From an uncultured Ruminococcus sp. (GTDB taxonomy: Bacteria > Bacillota > Clostridia > Lachnospirales > Lachnospiraceae), in assembly GCA_900066355.1 (NCBI GenBank), contig FMEL01000002.1, forward strand, positions 1 to 64,000: a DNA stretch of 64,000 bases, in the 5' to 3' direction. Made by a program: the position numbers and the translations under genes. The notes beneath the pieces were generated by a model. The model ran no database searches and was not told the origin of the DNA. It was given only the letters and a program-made list of their open reading frames with translations. This document shows, piece after piece, positions 26,043-34,334 of this stretch. Each line of letters opens with the position of its first letter. Position 1 is the first letter of the stretch.

Positions 26043-26362
26043 ATGAATGAGATAACTACCAAAAAGATTAATCATTTGTTGGACATTCTTTCGCTCTCCG
26101 ATGTGAAAAAGAAAAAAATCTCCAATCTGTCAAGCGGATTGAGGGCAAGGTTTGGAACTGCATAATTCCGACCTCAAAGCTGCCGGAATGTGAAATGCGG
26201 CTGCGCATTATCAATCAGCGAGGCGAAGATCACAATCAGGTTTCTATTCGTTATCTGTCCGAACACTTGGAAATTGATGAATCTGTTACAACGGAACCAC
26301 GATTGGAAGATCTGTATCTGTGGTTGTTTCCGCAGACAGATTTGGAAAAGGAGGACAGATAA
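26043..26362 (+). pseudogene. ABC transporter ATPase with large internal deletion
   Basis: The first frame reads TTKKINHLLDILSLSDVKKK and a signature-like ISNLSSGLRARFG, then stops. A second frame begins inside it and gives KRIEGKVWNCIIPTSKL, RLRIINQRGEDHNQVSIRYL and the C-terminal LEDLYLWLFPQ. This is the tail of a drug-type ABC ATPase. Walker B and the D-loop between them are lost, and the Walker A part before them as well. The two pieces join through a few shared bases. The following permease remnant belongs to the same operon. Confidence 0.75.
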
Positions 26363-26392
26363 TATGCGACCCCGGATAGGATCAAATCGGCT

Positions 26393-26917
26393 TTGGAAAC
26401 TTATCAAAGCTGCGGTCGAGAATATGGGCCGGTCGAGGAAGATGGCTTTCATCTGGCTGTATATATTGAAAAAATCGTCCCGATCCGTCCCTTACTGAAC
26501 GGTCTGTCCGAAGCGTTTGCTGATCCATTAACAGACATTGGTGCTGATTTAATGGATATTGACCCGAATGACATTAACGGAGCCTATTATGAAAAGTGCG
26601 CAAAACATTTACAGGATGTCATGCGGAACGAGCAAAGAGAAAACGAAACCGCACAGCAGAAAGCTCTTGAAAAATATTCAGAACTTGATACGCCATTTTA
26701 TCTTCATTCTGGAATTTCTAAAGATGCCTTTGATTATATTGAGTTTTATATTTTGTTCCTTGCTATTTTGTGCGTGGCAATCGCAGTACCTACTTTCGCT
26801 GGAGAATATCAAACGGGCGGTGACAGCATCCTGCGAACCACCGAATACGGGCGTAAACAATTAGCAATTACCAAGATTCTGGCGGCATTTACACTTTGCG
26901 TTTACACAAACCTATGA
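26393..26917 (+). pseudogene. ABC transporter permease, truncated
   Basis: The frame (homology begins a few codons before the TTG at 26393) shows an extracytoplasmic segment (VYIEKIVPIRPLLNGLSEAF) and one complete membrane segment (IEFYILFLAILCVAIAVPTF). It then reads the conserved EYQTGGDSILRTTEYGRKQL followed by AITKILAAF. There, after about 26890, it is fused to the tail repeat shared with the two ABC modules at 52 kb and 58 kb. The remaining membrane segments are missing. Confidence 0.75.
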
Positions 26918-26950
26918 TGAATTTTACGGAAATATTGTAGCTAATAGCAT
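26893..26950 (+). repeat. Module tail repeat, copy A (partial)
   Basis: This segment (CTTTGCGTTTACACAAACC, then CTATGATGAATTTTACGG and AATATTGTAGC) closely matches sequence at 58067-58127 and, less closely, 52086-52120. In those places it follows an intact ABC transporter module and a pair of hairpins. Here the hairpins are gone and the repeat is joined to the truncated permease. Confidence 0.7.
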
Positions 26951-27040
26951 TGTTTATGCGTTGAAAATATCTGAAAAATTGATGATAGTAGAAATATAAT
27001 ATTAAAATAAAAAATTGTTTTACTATAGAGAAATATATAG

Positions 27041-27127
27041 TATAATACAACCATAAGAAGTGATAAAAAAATAACAAGTTGACCTAGCCAAACATAATAA
27101 GTTTTACTGTTGTGTTTGGCTTTTTTT
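27041..27127 (+). terminator. Short leader with intrinsic terminator before the DUF3784 gene
   Basis: A TATAAT at 27041-27046 is followed within 90 bases by AGCCAAACA/TGTTTGGCT (27086-27121) and a T7 run. Either a very short RNA or an attenuator for the downstream gene is possible. No anti-terminator structure was identified. Confidence 0.6.
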
Positions 27128-27162
27128 ATTTGATAGCCAGAGCGGGAAGTGAGGTGTCTGCA

Positions 27163-27495
27163 ATGCTAATTTGTGTTATCTTTGATTTGGGAATGGCAGT
27201 GATTATGTTTTTATTCGGAATCTGCTTTGTAAAATCAAATGGAAAGGCCGCTGCATTTTTGTCTGGCTATAATATGAAATCTAAGGAAGAACGAAAACAG
27301 TATGATGAAAAAGAAATGTGCAGAGTATATGGAAATCGGATGATGTGGATGGCACTGCCATTTGTAGCCGGGGCAGCCATAGATTTATTATACAGTGGAA
27401 TCGGGTGTCTGGCAGCGTGTGTAATATGGACCGTTCAATTTGTTTTATTGATGAAAGAACGTATGAAACGAGAAAAAATAGAAAAGAACATTTAG
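27163..27495 (+). CDS. DUF3784 membrane protein
   Basis: About 110 residues from ATG 27163 (GAGGTG just upstream). An N-terminal membrane segment (ICVIFDLGMAVIMFLFGICF) is followed by the DUF3784 hallmark AAFLSGYNMKSKEERKQYDE, then two more membrane segments (MMWMALPFVAGAAIDLLYSG and LAACVIWTVQFVLLM). Members are small membrane proteins of unknown role in Firmicutes. A paralogue with the same GYNxxxKEExxxYDEKxLCR motif lies at 58783; both follow a copy of the module tail repeat. Confidence 0.8.
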   Translation: MLICVIFDLGMAVIMFLFGICFVKSNGKAAAFLSGYNMKSKEERKQYDEKEMCRVYGNRMMWMALPFVAGAAIDLLYSGIGCLAACVIWTVQFVLLMKERMKREKIEKNI

Positions 27496-27595
27496 GCAAA
27501 AATTATATGCGAAAGAAGATATACAAGCTATCCAGGAACAGGATAATTCTCGGGAACAAGAGGAACTTTAATTACTTAAAGGAGATGACGTGAAT

Positions 27596-27799
27596 ATGAG
27601 ATGTCCATATTGTGAAGGAAAAATGCGAAAGGGTCAGTTGCATGCGGTTGGTGCAGGGGCAGGACTGGAGTGGAAAGAAGGCTCTGAGAGTTTGCGGTTA
27701 AATACGGATCCAGAGTTGGCAGCAAGGATATCTGGAGACCGCATAGCTGCCTATAATTGTGATTTTTGCAGAAAGATTATTGTCCCTTACGAATATTGA
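27596..27799 (+). CDS. Small zinc-ribbon protein (PF20097-like)
   Basis: About 67 residues. Two CxxC pairs, MRCPYCEGKM at the start and NCDFCRK near the end, would bind one zinc ion. Between them GQLHAVGAGAGLEWKEG is typical of a small Firmicutes family (PF20097, from memory). ATG 27596 lies 11 bases after AAAGGAG; a GTG at 27590 is also possible. The function is unknown; proteins of this kind are often found near signalling or immunity genes. Confidence 0.75.
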   Translation: MRCPYCEGKMRKGQLHAVGAGAGLEWKEGSESLRLNTDPELAARISGDRIAAYNCDFCRKIIVPYEY

Positions 27800-27884
27800 G
27801 ATTTTCAATTCTTTGAAAAATATGCTTTAAGTAGAGATGGGAACCAATTGAATTCGAATACGATTAATTGCGAGGAATCAGGCG

Positions 27885-28862
27885 ATGAAGATAAAACGTG
27901 GAGATATTTACTATATAGAGTTGTATCTGGAACCTGGAAAAATTTCTGACCACAATAAAAGAAGCAATGGAACATTGTCATTTACCGGAGTGGAACTAAT
28001 GGATGCTATTGTGTCAGCTGGGATGCCAGATATATATTTGAACAAGGCGAACAAAAGAAATCGTAAAGAGGAGATATATTTCAAAATTAAATTGTTTGAA
28101 ACATATGTTGCTTTATTGCCAAACGGAGAACTTTTATTCGATCCTGCAAGAAAAGTCTATTTGGATAGTACAGAAATTGGTGCAATTAATTATTGGATTG
28201 GAATGATACTTATCACTGTACTGGGAAAGAAAAAATATGGTTATGAGTATATGGTTCACTTATCGATGATATCAAACTTTAGTTCACATCCACGCATAAA
28301 AAAACATCGATTTTTTTCAGTTAATGGCAAAACTACATACAAATCACCGGATCTAATAGCAATAAACAATTCGAACCGTTATTATGGTGTTTTCGAATCA
28401 AAAGGTTATAGCGCTTATGATTCAAATGCTATGGAACGTGGTTATATTCAAGCAAAATCAATAGATAAGATAAATGGAAAACCTCCAAAAAATTCTTTAG
28501 TTGTAATGACCGTAACAGGAAAGAGAATAGAGATAACGGAAAAAGACCCAGAGGGTGGAATGGAACAGATTGAAGTCAATTTAAGTTTCCTGCAAATATA
28601 TCATTATTTGCCGATTGTTGAGTTGATTGTGGAATTAGGCCCAGAGGAACAGGAAGACTGGACATTTGGTTCTCTCGTATATGAGGAAGAAAAGTATTCT
28701 ATTGGAATTCCTACGGTTTTGTATAAGGAACTTCTGCCAATAGCAGAAGGTAAGGAAGAAAATTTACTGGATGAGTTTCTTGAAAAAATTTCTTCTAAGG
28801 AAACATATTTATTAGATATCGTTCCGGATGAGGCAAGGCAGCATATTCTTCATGTAAAATAG
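27885..28862 (+). CDS. Uncharacterised protein with a PD-(D/E)XK nuclease-like motif
   Basis: 325 residues, soluble, no signal peptide. The middle contains SPDLIAINNSNRYYGVFESK, giving Asp156, then Glu171-x-Lys173 at the end of a predicted beta strand, followed by a helix with GYIQAKSIDK. This spacing (PD-x14-ExK and a downstream Gln) fits the catalytic core of PD-(D/E)XK nucleases. The N-terminal part (GDIYYIELYLEP) and the C-terminal part are unfamiliar. ATG 27885 has only a weak GAGGAATCAGGCG upstream. It stands alone between small genes; a stand-alone defence or repair nuclease is an inference. Family unknown. Confidence 0.65.
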   Translation: MKIKRGDIYYIELYLEPGKISDHNKRSNGTLSFTGVELMDAIVSAGMPDIYLNKANKRNRKEEIYFKIKLFETYVALLPNGELLFDPARKVYLDSTEIGAINYWIGMILITVLGKKKYGYEYMVHLSMISNFSSHPRIKKHRFFSVNGKTTYKSPDLIAINNSNRYYGVFESKGYSAYDSNAMERGYIQAKSIDKINGKPPKNSLVVMTVTGKRIEITEKDPEGGMEQIEVNLSFLQIYHYLPIVELIVELGPEEQEDWTFGSLVYEEEKYSIGIPTVLYKELLPIAEGKEENLLDEFLEKISSKETYLLDIVPDEARQHILHVK

Positions 28863-28920
28863 AAATATGGAACCTTAAATCTTTATCAACAAATTAATGT
28901 AGATGTGGGAGGAAAGGGAT

Positions 28921-29109
28921 ATGAAAAAAGAATATAAGGTACTTATTTGTATTCTGGCTTTGATATTCAGCATAGGTGCGACTTGCATAGGTTTTGGATT
29001 GATTGGGAGCTCTTCTATGAAATTTGGAATGAAATATGTGTGTGATTTCGTTTTTCTGATGCAAACAATAGCTACATGCTGGGTTGTTATAGAATTGCTC
29101 AAAAAGTAA
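28921..29109 (+). CDS. Small two-segment membrane protein
   Basis: 62 residues from ATG 28921 (GGGAGGAAAGGG upstream, a strong ribosome binding site). Two membrane segments (VLICILALIFSIGATCIGFG and FVFLMQTIATCWVVIELL) and a Lys-Lys end. Family not recognised. Confidence 0.65.
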   Translation: MKKEYKVLICILALIFSIGATCIGFGLIGSSSMKFGMKYVCDFVFLMQTIATCWVVIELLKK

Positions 29110-29168
29110 GCTTATTAGAGGGCTTTGAGTAAGTACCAGTATCTGACATATGAGAGGAAGGCACTGTT

Positions 29169-29501
29169 ATGGATGGTATAAGCAGCAGGAAATTAACATG
29201 GGGAATTTGCATCGTTGGAATTGCGATTGCGATAATAAGCTTCTTTTTCTTACCGGAGATTATTCCCGTTCACTTTGCTGGGAATGGAGTCGCAGATGAC
29301 TTTGGCAATAAGATAGAAATTTTTTTAATGCCGATACTCCTTCTGGCTGTTACAATCTTGAGTGGTATAAAAAGTATAAAGTATGTTCTGATGCATTCGA
29401 AGACTTGGCTAACAGTTGGTCAATATAACCTGATGATTGATTGTGTTTTAGGAATTATATTGATCGCAGAAATTTTTATGATTTATGCTTCGTTTGTTTA
29501 A
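29169..29501 (+). CDS. DUF1648 membrane protein
   Basis: 110 residues with four membrane segments. The loop after the first, FFLPEIIPVHFAGNGVADDF, is the hallmark of DUF1648, the N-terminal domain of SdpI-type immunity proteins. The longer SdpI C-terminal part is missing, so it is a short-form member. Start at ATG 29169 follows GAGAGGAAGGC. In Bacillus, SdpI protects against a secreted toxin and signals to a regulator. Here no toxin gene is visible next to it, so immunity is only a suggestion. Confidence 0.75.
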   Translation: MDGISSRKLTWGICIVGIAIAIISFFFLPEIIPVHFAGNGVADDFGNKIEIFLMPILLLAVTILSGIKSIKYVLMHSKTWLTVGQYNLMIDCVLGIILIAEIFMIYASFV

Positions 29502-29593
29502 AGGCTGATCTATAAATAAAGAATCAGATATATGGCAGTTTCTGTTTCATTGGGCAGGCTGTTTCATATCAAAGTGTGAAGAGGAGCTGGTTC

Positions 29594-29974
29594 ATGATGA
29601 AAAAAGTAATTCCAATTATTTTATTTACGGTATCAGCAATATTGTTTTCTGCATGTGGCAGAAAAGAAGAACTGTACGAGATTCCTGACCTGTCACAGTA
29701 CAAGACAGATTATATAGGAGATTCTTCGAATGTTATAAATATTGTAAGTTGGCAAGAGTATCCGGAAGGATATTCTTATGATAGCATACAGATACAGTCT
29801 GAAACGAAGCCTTATGGATTAACAGTATTTCTAAAAGTTGAGCCGTCTGCAGTTAAGATTGAAGATGAATTGCAAATTAATGCGGATATGACATTTGATT
29901 TGATTGGTAATTTGGAAACGCTTGATTATAAAATAGCGGATAGTAAGGAAATCATTGCATCGTATGAACGGTAG
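29594..29974 (+). CDS. DUF4825 lipoprotein
   Basis: 126 residues. ATG 29594 follows GAGGAG by 8 bases. A lipoprotein signal (VIPIILFTVSAILFSACGRK) is followed by a small extracytoplasmic domain beginning LYEIPDLSQYKTDYIGDSS and containing PYGLTVFLKVEP. That pattern is the one I associate with DUF4825, a domain also found at the end of BlaR1-like proteins in Clostridia. It is a single-domain version. Role unknown; it could present a ligand or modulate a membrane sensor. Confidence 0.7.
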   Translation: MMKKVIPIILFTVSAILFSACGRKEELYEIPDLSQYKTDYIGDSSNVINIVSWQEYPEGYSYDSIQIQSETKPYGLTVFLKVEPSAVKIEDELQINADMTFDLIGNLETLDYKIADSKEIIASYER

Positions 29975-30054
29975 ATCATTCAGTGGTTAATATTTTGTCT
30001 GCTATTATATAGTAAGAAAAATAGGAAAGCGAAACATATATTTGGAGGACAGCA

Positions 30055-30249
30055 ATGAGAAAATGCGAAAAGTGTGGAACAGTCATGAGAGCGGATTTAA
30101 GACTTAAAGTTAATGGCGGTGGCTATGGGATTGTTGTAGATGTAGATGAAAAACAAAAAACGACAACTATAGATGATGTTAAAGTTGCAGTCTGTCCAGA
30201 GTGTGGACATACAGAAATGTATTTAGAGGATTTAACTAAATTGAAGTAA
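30055..30249 (+). CDS. Small zinc-ribbon protein
   Basis: 64 residues with CEKCG at the start and CPECGH near the end, one zinc ribbon. Start ATG 30055 follows TTTGGAGGACAGCA. It resembles YgiT/MqsA-type N-terminal ribbons, but without a helix-turn-helix. Unknown function. Confidence 0.7.
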   Translation: MRKCEKCGTVMRADLRLKVNGGGYGIVVDVDEKQKTTTIDDVKVAVCPECGHTEMYLEDLTKLK

Positions 30250-30310
30250 AATTAGATATGATTGAAACAGGATAAAAAATTTTGATGGAATGCTTGTGGA
30301 GAAAATAAAT

Positions 30311-30790
30311 ATGAAAAAACTTAATTATACAGAAGATTTATTGAGAGTTATCTTCTTTTGGATAGGAACATTCTTTCTTGTTTCCGGTATCTTAAGTTTT
30401 CTTGGGATATTAAAACCAGCAGTAAACTCAGGTATTCAGAATCCAGATATGTTGGGAACTGTGTTTTCTATAACGGGGGTGCTTTTGTGTATAATAAGTG
30501 CTGCTCTTGGAATTTATACTGCAAAGCTTGATAAATTACATTTACAATTAATCGAAAATGGTACAAAAGTGAAGGGCTTGGTAGAAAAAGTATATTTGCA
30601 AAAATACACAAGATATAGAAGACAGATTCCATACAGGATTTTATATAGTTTTACATATCATGATAAAGTGTATTATCATAAAAGCCGTTTGGTATGGGAA
30701 AAGCCGGATCTTAAGAAAGGCGACTTGATTACCGTATATGTAAATAATCTTGGTAAATCAACAGTTTATAATTGCAATGAAGCGGTCTGA
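30311..30790 (+). CDS. DUF3592-like membrane protein
   Basis: 159 residues from ATG 30311 (ATG 30290 is an in-frame alternative). Two membrane segments (about 13-36 and 52-72) are followed by a soluble beta-rich domain (KVKGLVEKVY, RILYSFTYHDKVYYHKSRLV and GDLITVYVN). This order and the final VYVN strand fit DUF3592-type proteins. Role unknown. It ends a run of small co-oriented genes. Confidence 0.6.
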   Translation: MKKLNYTEDLLRVIFFWIGTFFLVSGILSFLGILKPAVNSGIQNPDMLGTVFSITGVLLCIISAALGIYTAKLDKLHLQLIENGTKVKGLVEKVYLQKYTRYRRQIPYRILYSFTYHDKVYYHKSRLVWEKPDLKKGDLITVYVNNLGKSTVYNCNEAV

Positions 30791-31050
30791 TATCTAGCCT
30801 CTATATTTCGGAAAAATACTGCACGATCTGTGGTTTACAGAAAAGCAGCTTCAAAGAATGCTGAGGATGAAAAATGCGAATCCATCAGATGTATGGAAAT
30901 TCAGAGATTATTAATTGGACAAATCAAAAAACTTGGTAAGAGTATTTTCATAATTCTGTTCAATTTTGTCTATGTTTTCGAGAATCCTGTTCATGTACAA
31001 ATGCAACTAAATTAGAGTATAATAAGGGAAACCATTGAAACTGGGTTTCC

Positions 31051-31088
31051 GTAAAGGACATTCCTGTGATGGCAGGAATGTCCTTTAC
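31051..31088. repeat. Perfect 16-bp hairpin
   Basis: GTAAAGGACATTCCTG (31051-31066) and its exact complement (31073-31088) enclose six bases. It directly follows the small reverse-strand ORF at 31085-31162 and overlaps its stop codon. It has no clear T run on either side, so it may be a transcript-end stabiliser rather than a classical terminator. Confidence 0.75.
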
Positions 31089-31162
31089 ATATAACGGTAA
31101 ATTCTGAAGTAGTTGGCATAGAAGTTCATGAGGTAGTTGACGTATGCTTTAAATCTTTTCAT
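31085..31162 (-). CDS. 25-residue basic aromatic peptide
   Basis: A very short reverse-strand ORF, ATG at 31162 and TAA at 31085-31087, is preceded by AAAGGAGG (plus-strand 31172-31179), one of the strongest ribosome binding sites in the window. The peptide begins MKRFKAYVNYLM and ends YFRIYRYM. It carries six Tyr, three Phe and five Lys/Arg and no acidic residue, so it would be cationic and amphipathic. A TATAAT-like -10 lies upstream on the same strand. The stop lies in a 16-bp perfect hairpin. It could be a membrane-active toxin, a signal precursor or a leader peptide. It is not recognised from any family. Confidence 0.55.
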   Translation of the reverse strand: MKRFKAYVNYLMNFYANYFRIYRYM

Positions 31163-31273
31163 TTCGTTTTCCTCCTTTCTTTATCTTACAAGCACATTAT
31201 AATATCAGAAGACGTCTATTACTTGCCAAATGGGAAGAAAAAGTAGACAAAACTTGCAGGAGATTAATTGGAA

Positions 31274-31447
31274 TGTACTGGTAAGAGCATCACAGACATT
31301 TGCCTGGATGCAGGAGTTGAGAGCCAAAGGACATTTAACCGGGTATCTCGTGAAAGATATAAAGTAACGTCAAGGGAATACCGGAATTTTTATCGTGAAC
31401 AACATATAAGTCAGACCCAGGATGAAATATCTGGAATGGAGAAATAG
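31274..31447 (+). pseudogene. AraC-type regulator, C-terminal fragment
   Basis: The frame reads TGKSITDICLDAGVESQRTF, then NRVSRERYKVTSREYRNFYR. This is the second helix-turn-helix of an AraC-family protein. All upstream parts are missing and the frame enters from non-coding sequence. It ends at TAG 31445-31447, just before the next gene. Confidence 0.7.
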
Positions 31448-31448
31448 G

Positions 31449-31799
31449 ATGGCATTTATAATCTGTATAGCAGCACTCATAATCATGATGTTTGTATTTA
31501 CCAAAATGTTGTTAAGTTTTGGCAATAACAGCAGTGCGGCAGTTGAATCTGTTGATGCGACTGTAGTTGAAAAGAAGCAAGGAATCTATACCCATATGCA
31601 GTCTGAATCACATGTACCTTGGTTTCGCGTTGTATTTGAGATGACAGATGGAAGTTTGATGGAATTTCAAATGCAACAGGGAGATTTTCGTGAATTGGAA
31701 AAAGGCGATCGAGGTATGCTGACTTATCAGGGAAATCGGTATATATGTTACCAAAAATATAAATTTAAAAGTGAAGCACAGGAGGAAGAAAAATGTTAA
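31449..31799 (+). CDS. DUF2500-like membrane protein
   Basis: About 116 residues from ATG 31449 (GGAGAAATAGG upstream). One N-terminal membrane segment (FIICIAALIIMMFVFTKMLL) is followed by a small beta domain: DATVVEKKQG, WFRVVFEMTDGSLMEFQM and GDRGMLTYQGNRYICYQ. This is the pattern of DUF2500 (YhhM-like). It overlaps the galT start by 7 bases, so the two are co-transcribed. Role unknown. Confidence 0.7.
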   Translation: MAFIICIAALIIMMFVFTKMLLSFGNNSSAAVESVDATVVEKKQGIYTHMQSESHVPWFRVVFEMTDGSLMEFQMQQGDFRELEKGDRGMLTYQGNRYICYQKYKFKSEAQEEEKC

Positions 31800-33283
31800 G
31801 TGAAAGCATTGCAAAACTGGTACAGTATGGGATTACAACAGGTCTGACACCAGAATGTGAAAGAAATTACACAACAAATCTTCTGCTGGACGTTTTTCAT
31901 GAGGATGACTATGAGAAACCGGACAGCATTGAGGAACCTGTTAATCTTGAAGCAACATTGGGCGAATTGCTGGACGAAGCTGTAAAAAGAGGACTGATCG
32001 AAGACAGTATTGTATACCGGGATCTATTTGATACCAGATTAATGAACTGTCTGATGCCGCGTCCGGGTCAGGTACAAAAAGAATTCTGGGACAAATATGC
32101 AGAAAGCCCGAAGAAAGCTACTGATTATTTTTATAAGCTGAGTCAGGACAGCAATTATATCCGCAGGTATCGTGTAGAGAAGGATCAAAAGTGGAAGGTA
32201 GACAGTCCATACGGTGAGATTGATATTACCATCAATTTGTCCAAACCGGAAAAAGATCCAAAAGCAATTGCCGCGGCAAGGAATGTAAAATCCGGAAGTT
32301 ATCCGAAATGTCTTCTTTGCCCGGAAAATGAAGGATATGCGGGACGTGTTAATCATCCGGCAAGGCAGAACCACAGAATTATTCCGATCACAATCAATGA
32401 TACTCCTTGGGGATTCCAGTATTCTCCGTATGTGTATTACAATGAGCATTGCATTGTGTTTAACTGCCAGCATACTCCAATGAAAATCGAGAGAAATGCA
32501 TTCATTAAACTGTTTGATTTTGTAAAACTGTTTCCGCATTATTTCCTTGGATCTAATGCAGACCTGCCGATCGTAGGTGGTTCGATCCTAAGCCATGATC
32601 ATTTCCAGGGTGGACATTATACATTTGCAATGGCAAAAGCACCAATTGAGCAGCACGTGGTACTTCCGGGATTTGAAGATGTAGAGGCTGGAATTGTAAA
32701 ATGGCCATTATCTGTGCTTCGTATTCGACATAAAGATTTCAACCGTTTGGTAGATCTGGCAACACATGTGCTGGAAGTATGGAGAGGCTATACCGATGAA
32801 AAAGCATTTATTTATGCTGAGACCAATGGAGAACCACATAATACAATTACACCAATTGCACGTAAAGTAGGTGATACCTACGAACTGGATCTGACATTAA
32901 GGAACAACATCACAACAGAAGAACATCCGCTGGGAGTGTACCATCCGCATGCAGAATATCATCATATTAAGAAAGAAAATATCGGTCTGATCGAAGTTAT
33001 GGGACTTGCAGTTCTTCCGGCCAGATTAAAAGGTGAGATGGAACTTTTGGAAGAGTATATTCTCGAAGGCAAAGATATTTCTTCAAATGAACAGATTGAG
33101 AAACATGCAGAGTGGGTTAAGAAGTTTCTTCCGAAATATTCGGAAATCACAAAAGAAAACATCCATGGCATTCTTCAGAAAGAGATTGGAATCGTATTTA
33201 CCCATGTTCTGGAAGATGCAGGAGTATACAAATGTACGACCGAGGGAAGAGAAGCATTCATGCGTTTTCTTGAAACATTATAA
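31793..33283 (+). CDS. galT: UDP-glucose--hexose-1-phosphate uridylyltransferase
   Basis: 496 residues, the Firmicutes-type (class II) GalT, which transfers UMP between UDP-glucose and galactose-1-phosphate in the Leloir pathway. Recognisable blocks are CLLCPENEGYAGRVNHPARQ, GWFQ-like TPWGFQYSPYVYYNEHC, the active-site GGSILSHDHFQGGHY with its His-x-His, and HPHAEYHHIKKENIGLIEVM. ATG 31793 follows CAGGAGGAAGAAAA. galK and galE are not in the window, so galT is separated from its usual partners. In gut species it may serve galacto-N-biose or lactose use. A terminator follows. Confidence 0.95.
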   Translation: MLSESIAKLVQYGITTGLTPECERNYTTNLLLDVFHEDDYEKPDSIEEPVNLEATLGELLDEAVKRGLIEDSIVYRDLFDTRLMNCLMPRPGQVQKEFWDKYAESPKKATDYFYKLSQDSNYIRRYRVEKDQKWKVDSPYGEIDITINLSKPEKDPKAIAAARNVKSGSYPKCLLCPENEGYAGRVNHPARQNHRIIPITINDTPWGFQYSPYVYYNEHCIVFNCQHTPMKIERNAFIKLFDFVKLFPHYFLGSNADLPIVGGSILSHDHFQGGHYTFAMAKAPIEQHVVLPGFEDVEAGIVKWPLSVLRIRHKDFNRLVDLATHVLEVWRGYTDEKAFIYAETNGEPHNTITPIARKVGDTYELDLTLRNNITTEEHPLGVYHPHAEYHHIKKENIGLIEVMGLAVLPARLKGEMELLEEYILEGKDISSNEQIEKHAEWVKKFLPKYSEITKENIHGILQKEIGIVFTHVLEDAGVYKCTTEGREAFMRFLETL

Positions 33284-33308
33284 AAACTGAAATAAAAGGA
33301 TTTTTGGG

Positions 33309-33342
33309 AAAATGGGAGGTAAGTGAAACCTCCCATTTTTTA
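33309..33342 (+). terminator. Intrinsic terminator of galT
   Basis: AAAATGGGAGGT pairs with ACCTCCCATTTT and is followed by TT; the flanking A/T tracts make it usable in both directions. Confidence 0.85.
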
Positions 33343-33391
33343 AAAGGAAGATGATGAAAATAGAATATTTTTTATAAGGTGTGAAACCTTC

Positions 33392-33805
33392 CTAGGCTTT
33401 TCTTTTGGATGTAAGAAGAAGTAGCAGTGGAACAAAAATAAAGATCCTCCATAGTGCAGGAATGGTGATATTGTTTCGGAATGCAAATGCACTGCCAGAA
33501 GAATCTGCCGGTATGTAAATGCGAAGATCTACAGTACAGGATGAACTTTCATCTCGTATATCTAAAGGAAGCTGAGAATGATATACTTTGCCTTCATGGG
33601 TGAATTTAACAGGCAGTGCCCAGTAATAATGACGCGGACTACCAAAATTATAAAGATAATATCCGTCTGCTTTGATTAAATTTGGATTTTCATGGTAAAG
33701 AAAATAGTTTTTATTGGCATAAAAGAATGTCCCGCCCATTAATAGAAGCCAGATCAGCACCAGTGCAGCTTTATTCAAAAAAGGACTATCAAATACTCTT
33801 TTCAA
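33392..33805 (-). CDS. Hypothetical membrane protein
   Basis: 137 residues on the reverse strand. The TTG at 33805 is chosen because CAGGAGGGG lies 7 bases upstream; an ATG start further out would place the site inside the gene. One N-terminal membrane segment (LNKAALVLIWLLLMGGTFFY) and one C-terminal segment (ITIPALWRIFIFVPLLLLLT) flank an extracytoplasmic beta-rich domain (HYYWALPVKFTHEGKVYHSQ). This recalls DUF3592-like topology, but no family is certain. Confidence 0.65.
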   Translation of the reverse strand: MKRVFDSPFLNKAALVLIWLLLMGGTFFYANKNYFLYHENPNLIKADGYYLYNFGSPRHYYWALPVKFTHEGKVYHSQLPLDIRDESSSCTVDLRIYIPADSSGSAFAFRNNITIPALWRIFIFVPLLLLLTSKRKA

Positions 33806-33841
33806 AAAATCCCCTCCTGTCAGATAAGGACATTTTATCAA

Positions 33842-34334
33842 ATGAACCAGGAAAATTCGATAGAAAGAAAAAATTTATTATTATGAGAACCGATTTGCTT
33901 GTATCTGCATCTAATTAGTGTAAAACAAACACGTGTACAATCCGGCCGGACAGAAGGAGAAAACAGAGAAGCGATTTTGTATAGAAGAAAATAAGTGAGA
34001 TCTGATTAGGTGCTGTCATGAATCAGTCTAGGATGAAAAATCCCTGACCGGTCACGGCAGCCTTTTTTTCTGTTTTCAGGGTTCTGTTCACAGAGAAAAA
34101 GGAAAGTGTCTGAAAGAACCCCAAAAGTGTTAAATGTGAGATAAATGATGATGCGGTGTTTCTATCCGTAAAAGAACAGCGGAAAAATGTTTTGTAGAAA
34201 TCAGCTTACTGTTTGTAAAAGAAAATGTTTTTTCCAGCAGTCTTGGTTATTTTTTATTAAATCGGAGATATTAAAATCAGACGATTTAAAAAATTTGTCT
34301 GAATGCTGTTTATCGTTAAAAACAGGGGGCATGG
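33842..34334. other. Intergenic region before the second transpeptidase
   Basis: No gene is supported. A bulged terminator-like hairpin followed by seven T (about 34010-34073) lies in the middle. A quasi-palindrome (CAGACGATTT/AATTTGTCTG, 34277-34302) lies about 30 bases before the transpeptidase start and may be an operator. No ECF-type TGCAACC/CGTC promoter was found, so this copy is probably not controlled like its paralogue at 5195. Confidence 0.45.

Noticed and set aside
30830..31015. 61-codon forward ORF between the DUF3592-like gene and the small peptide gene
   Set aside because: No ribosome binding site and a mixed, unconvincing composition; considered non-coding.
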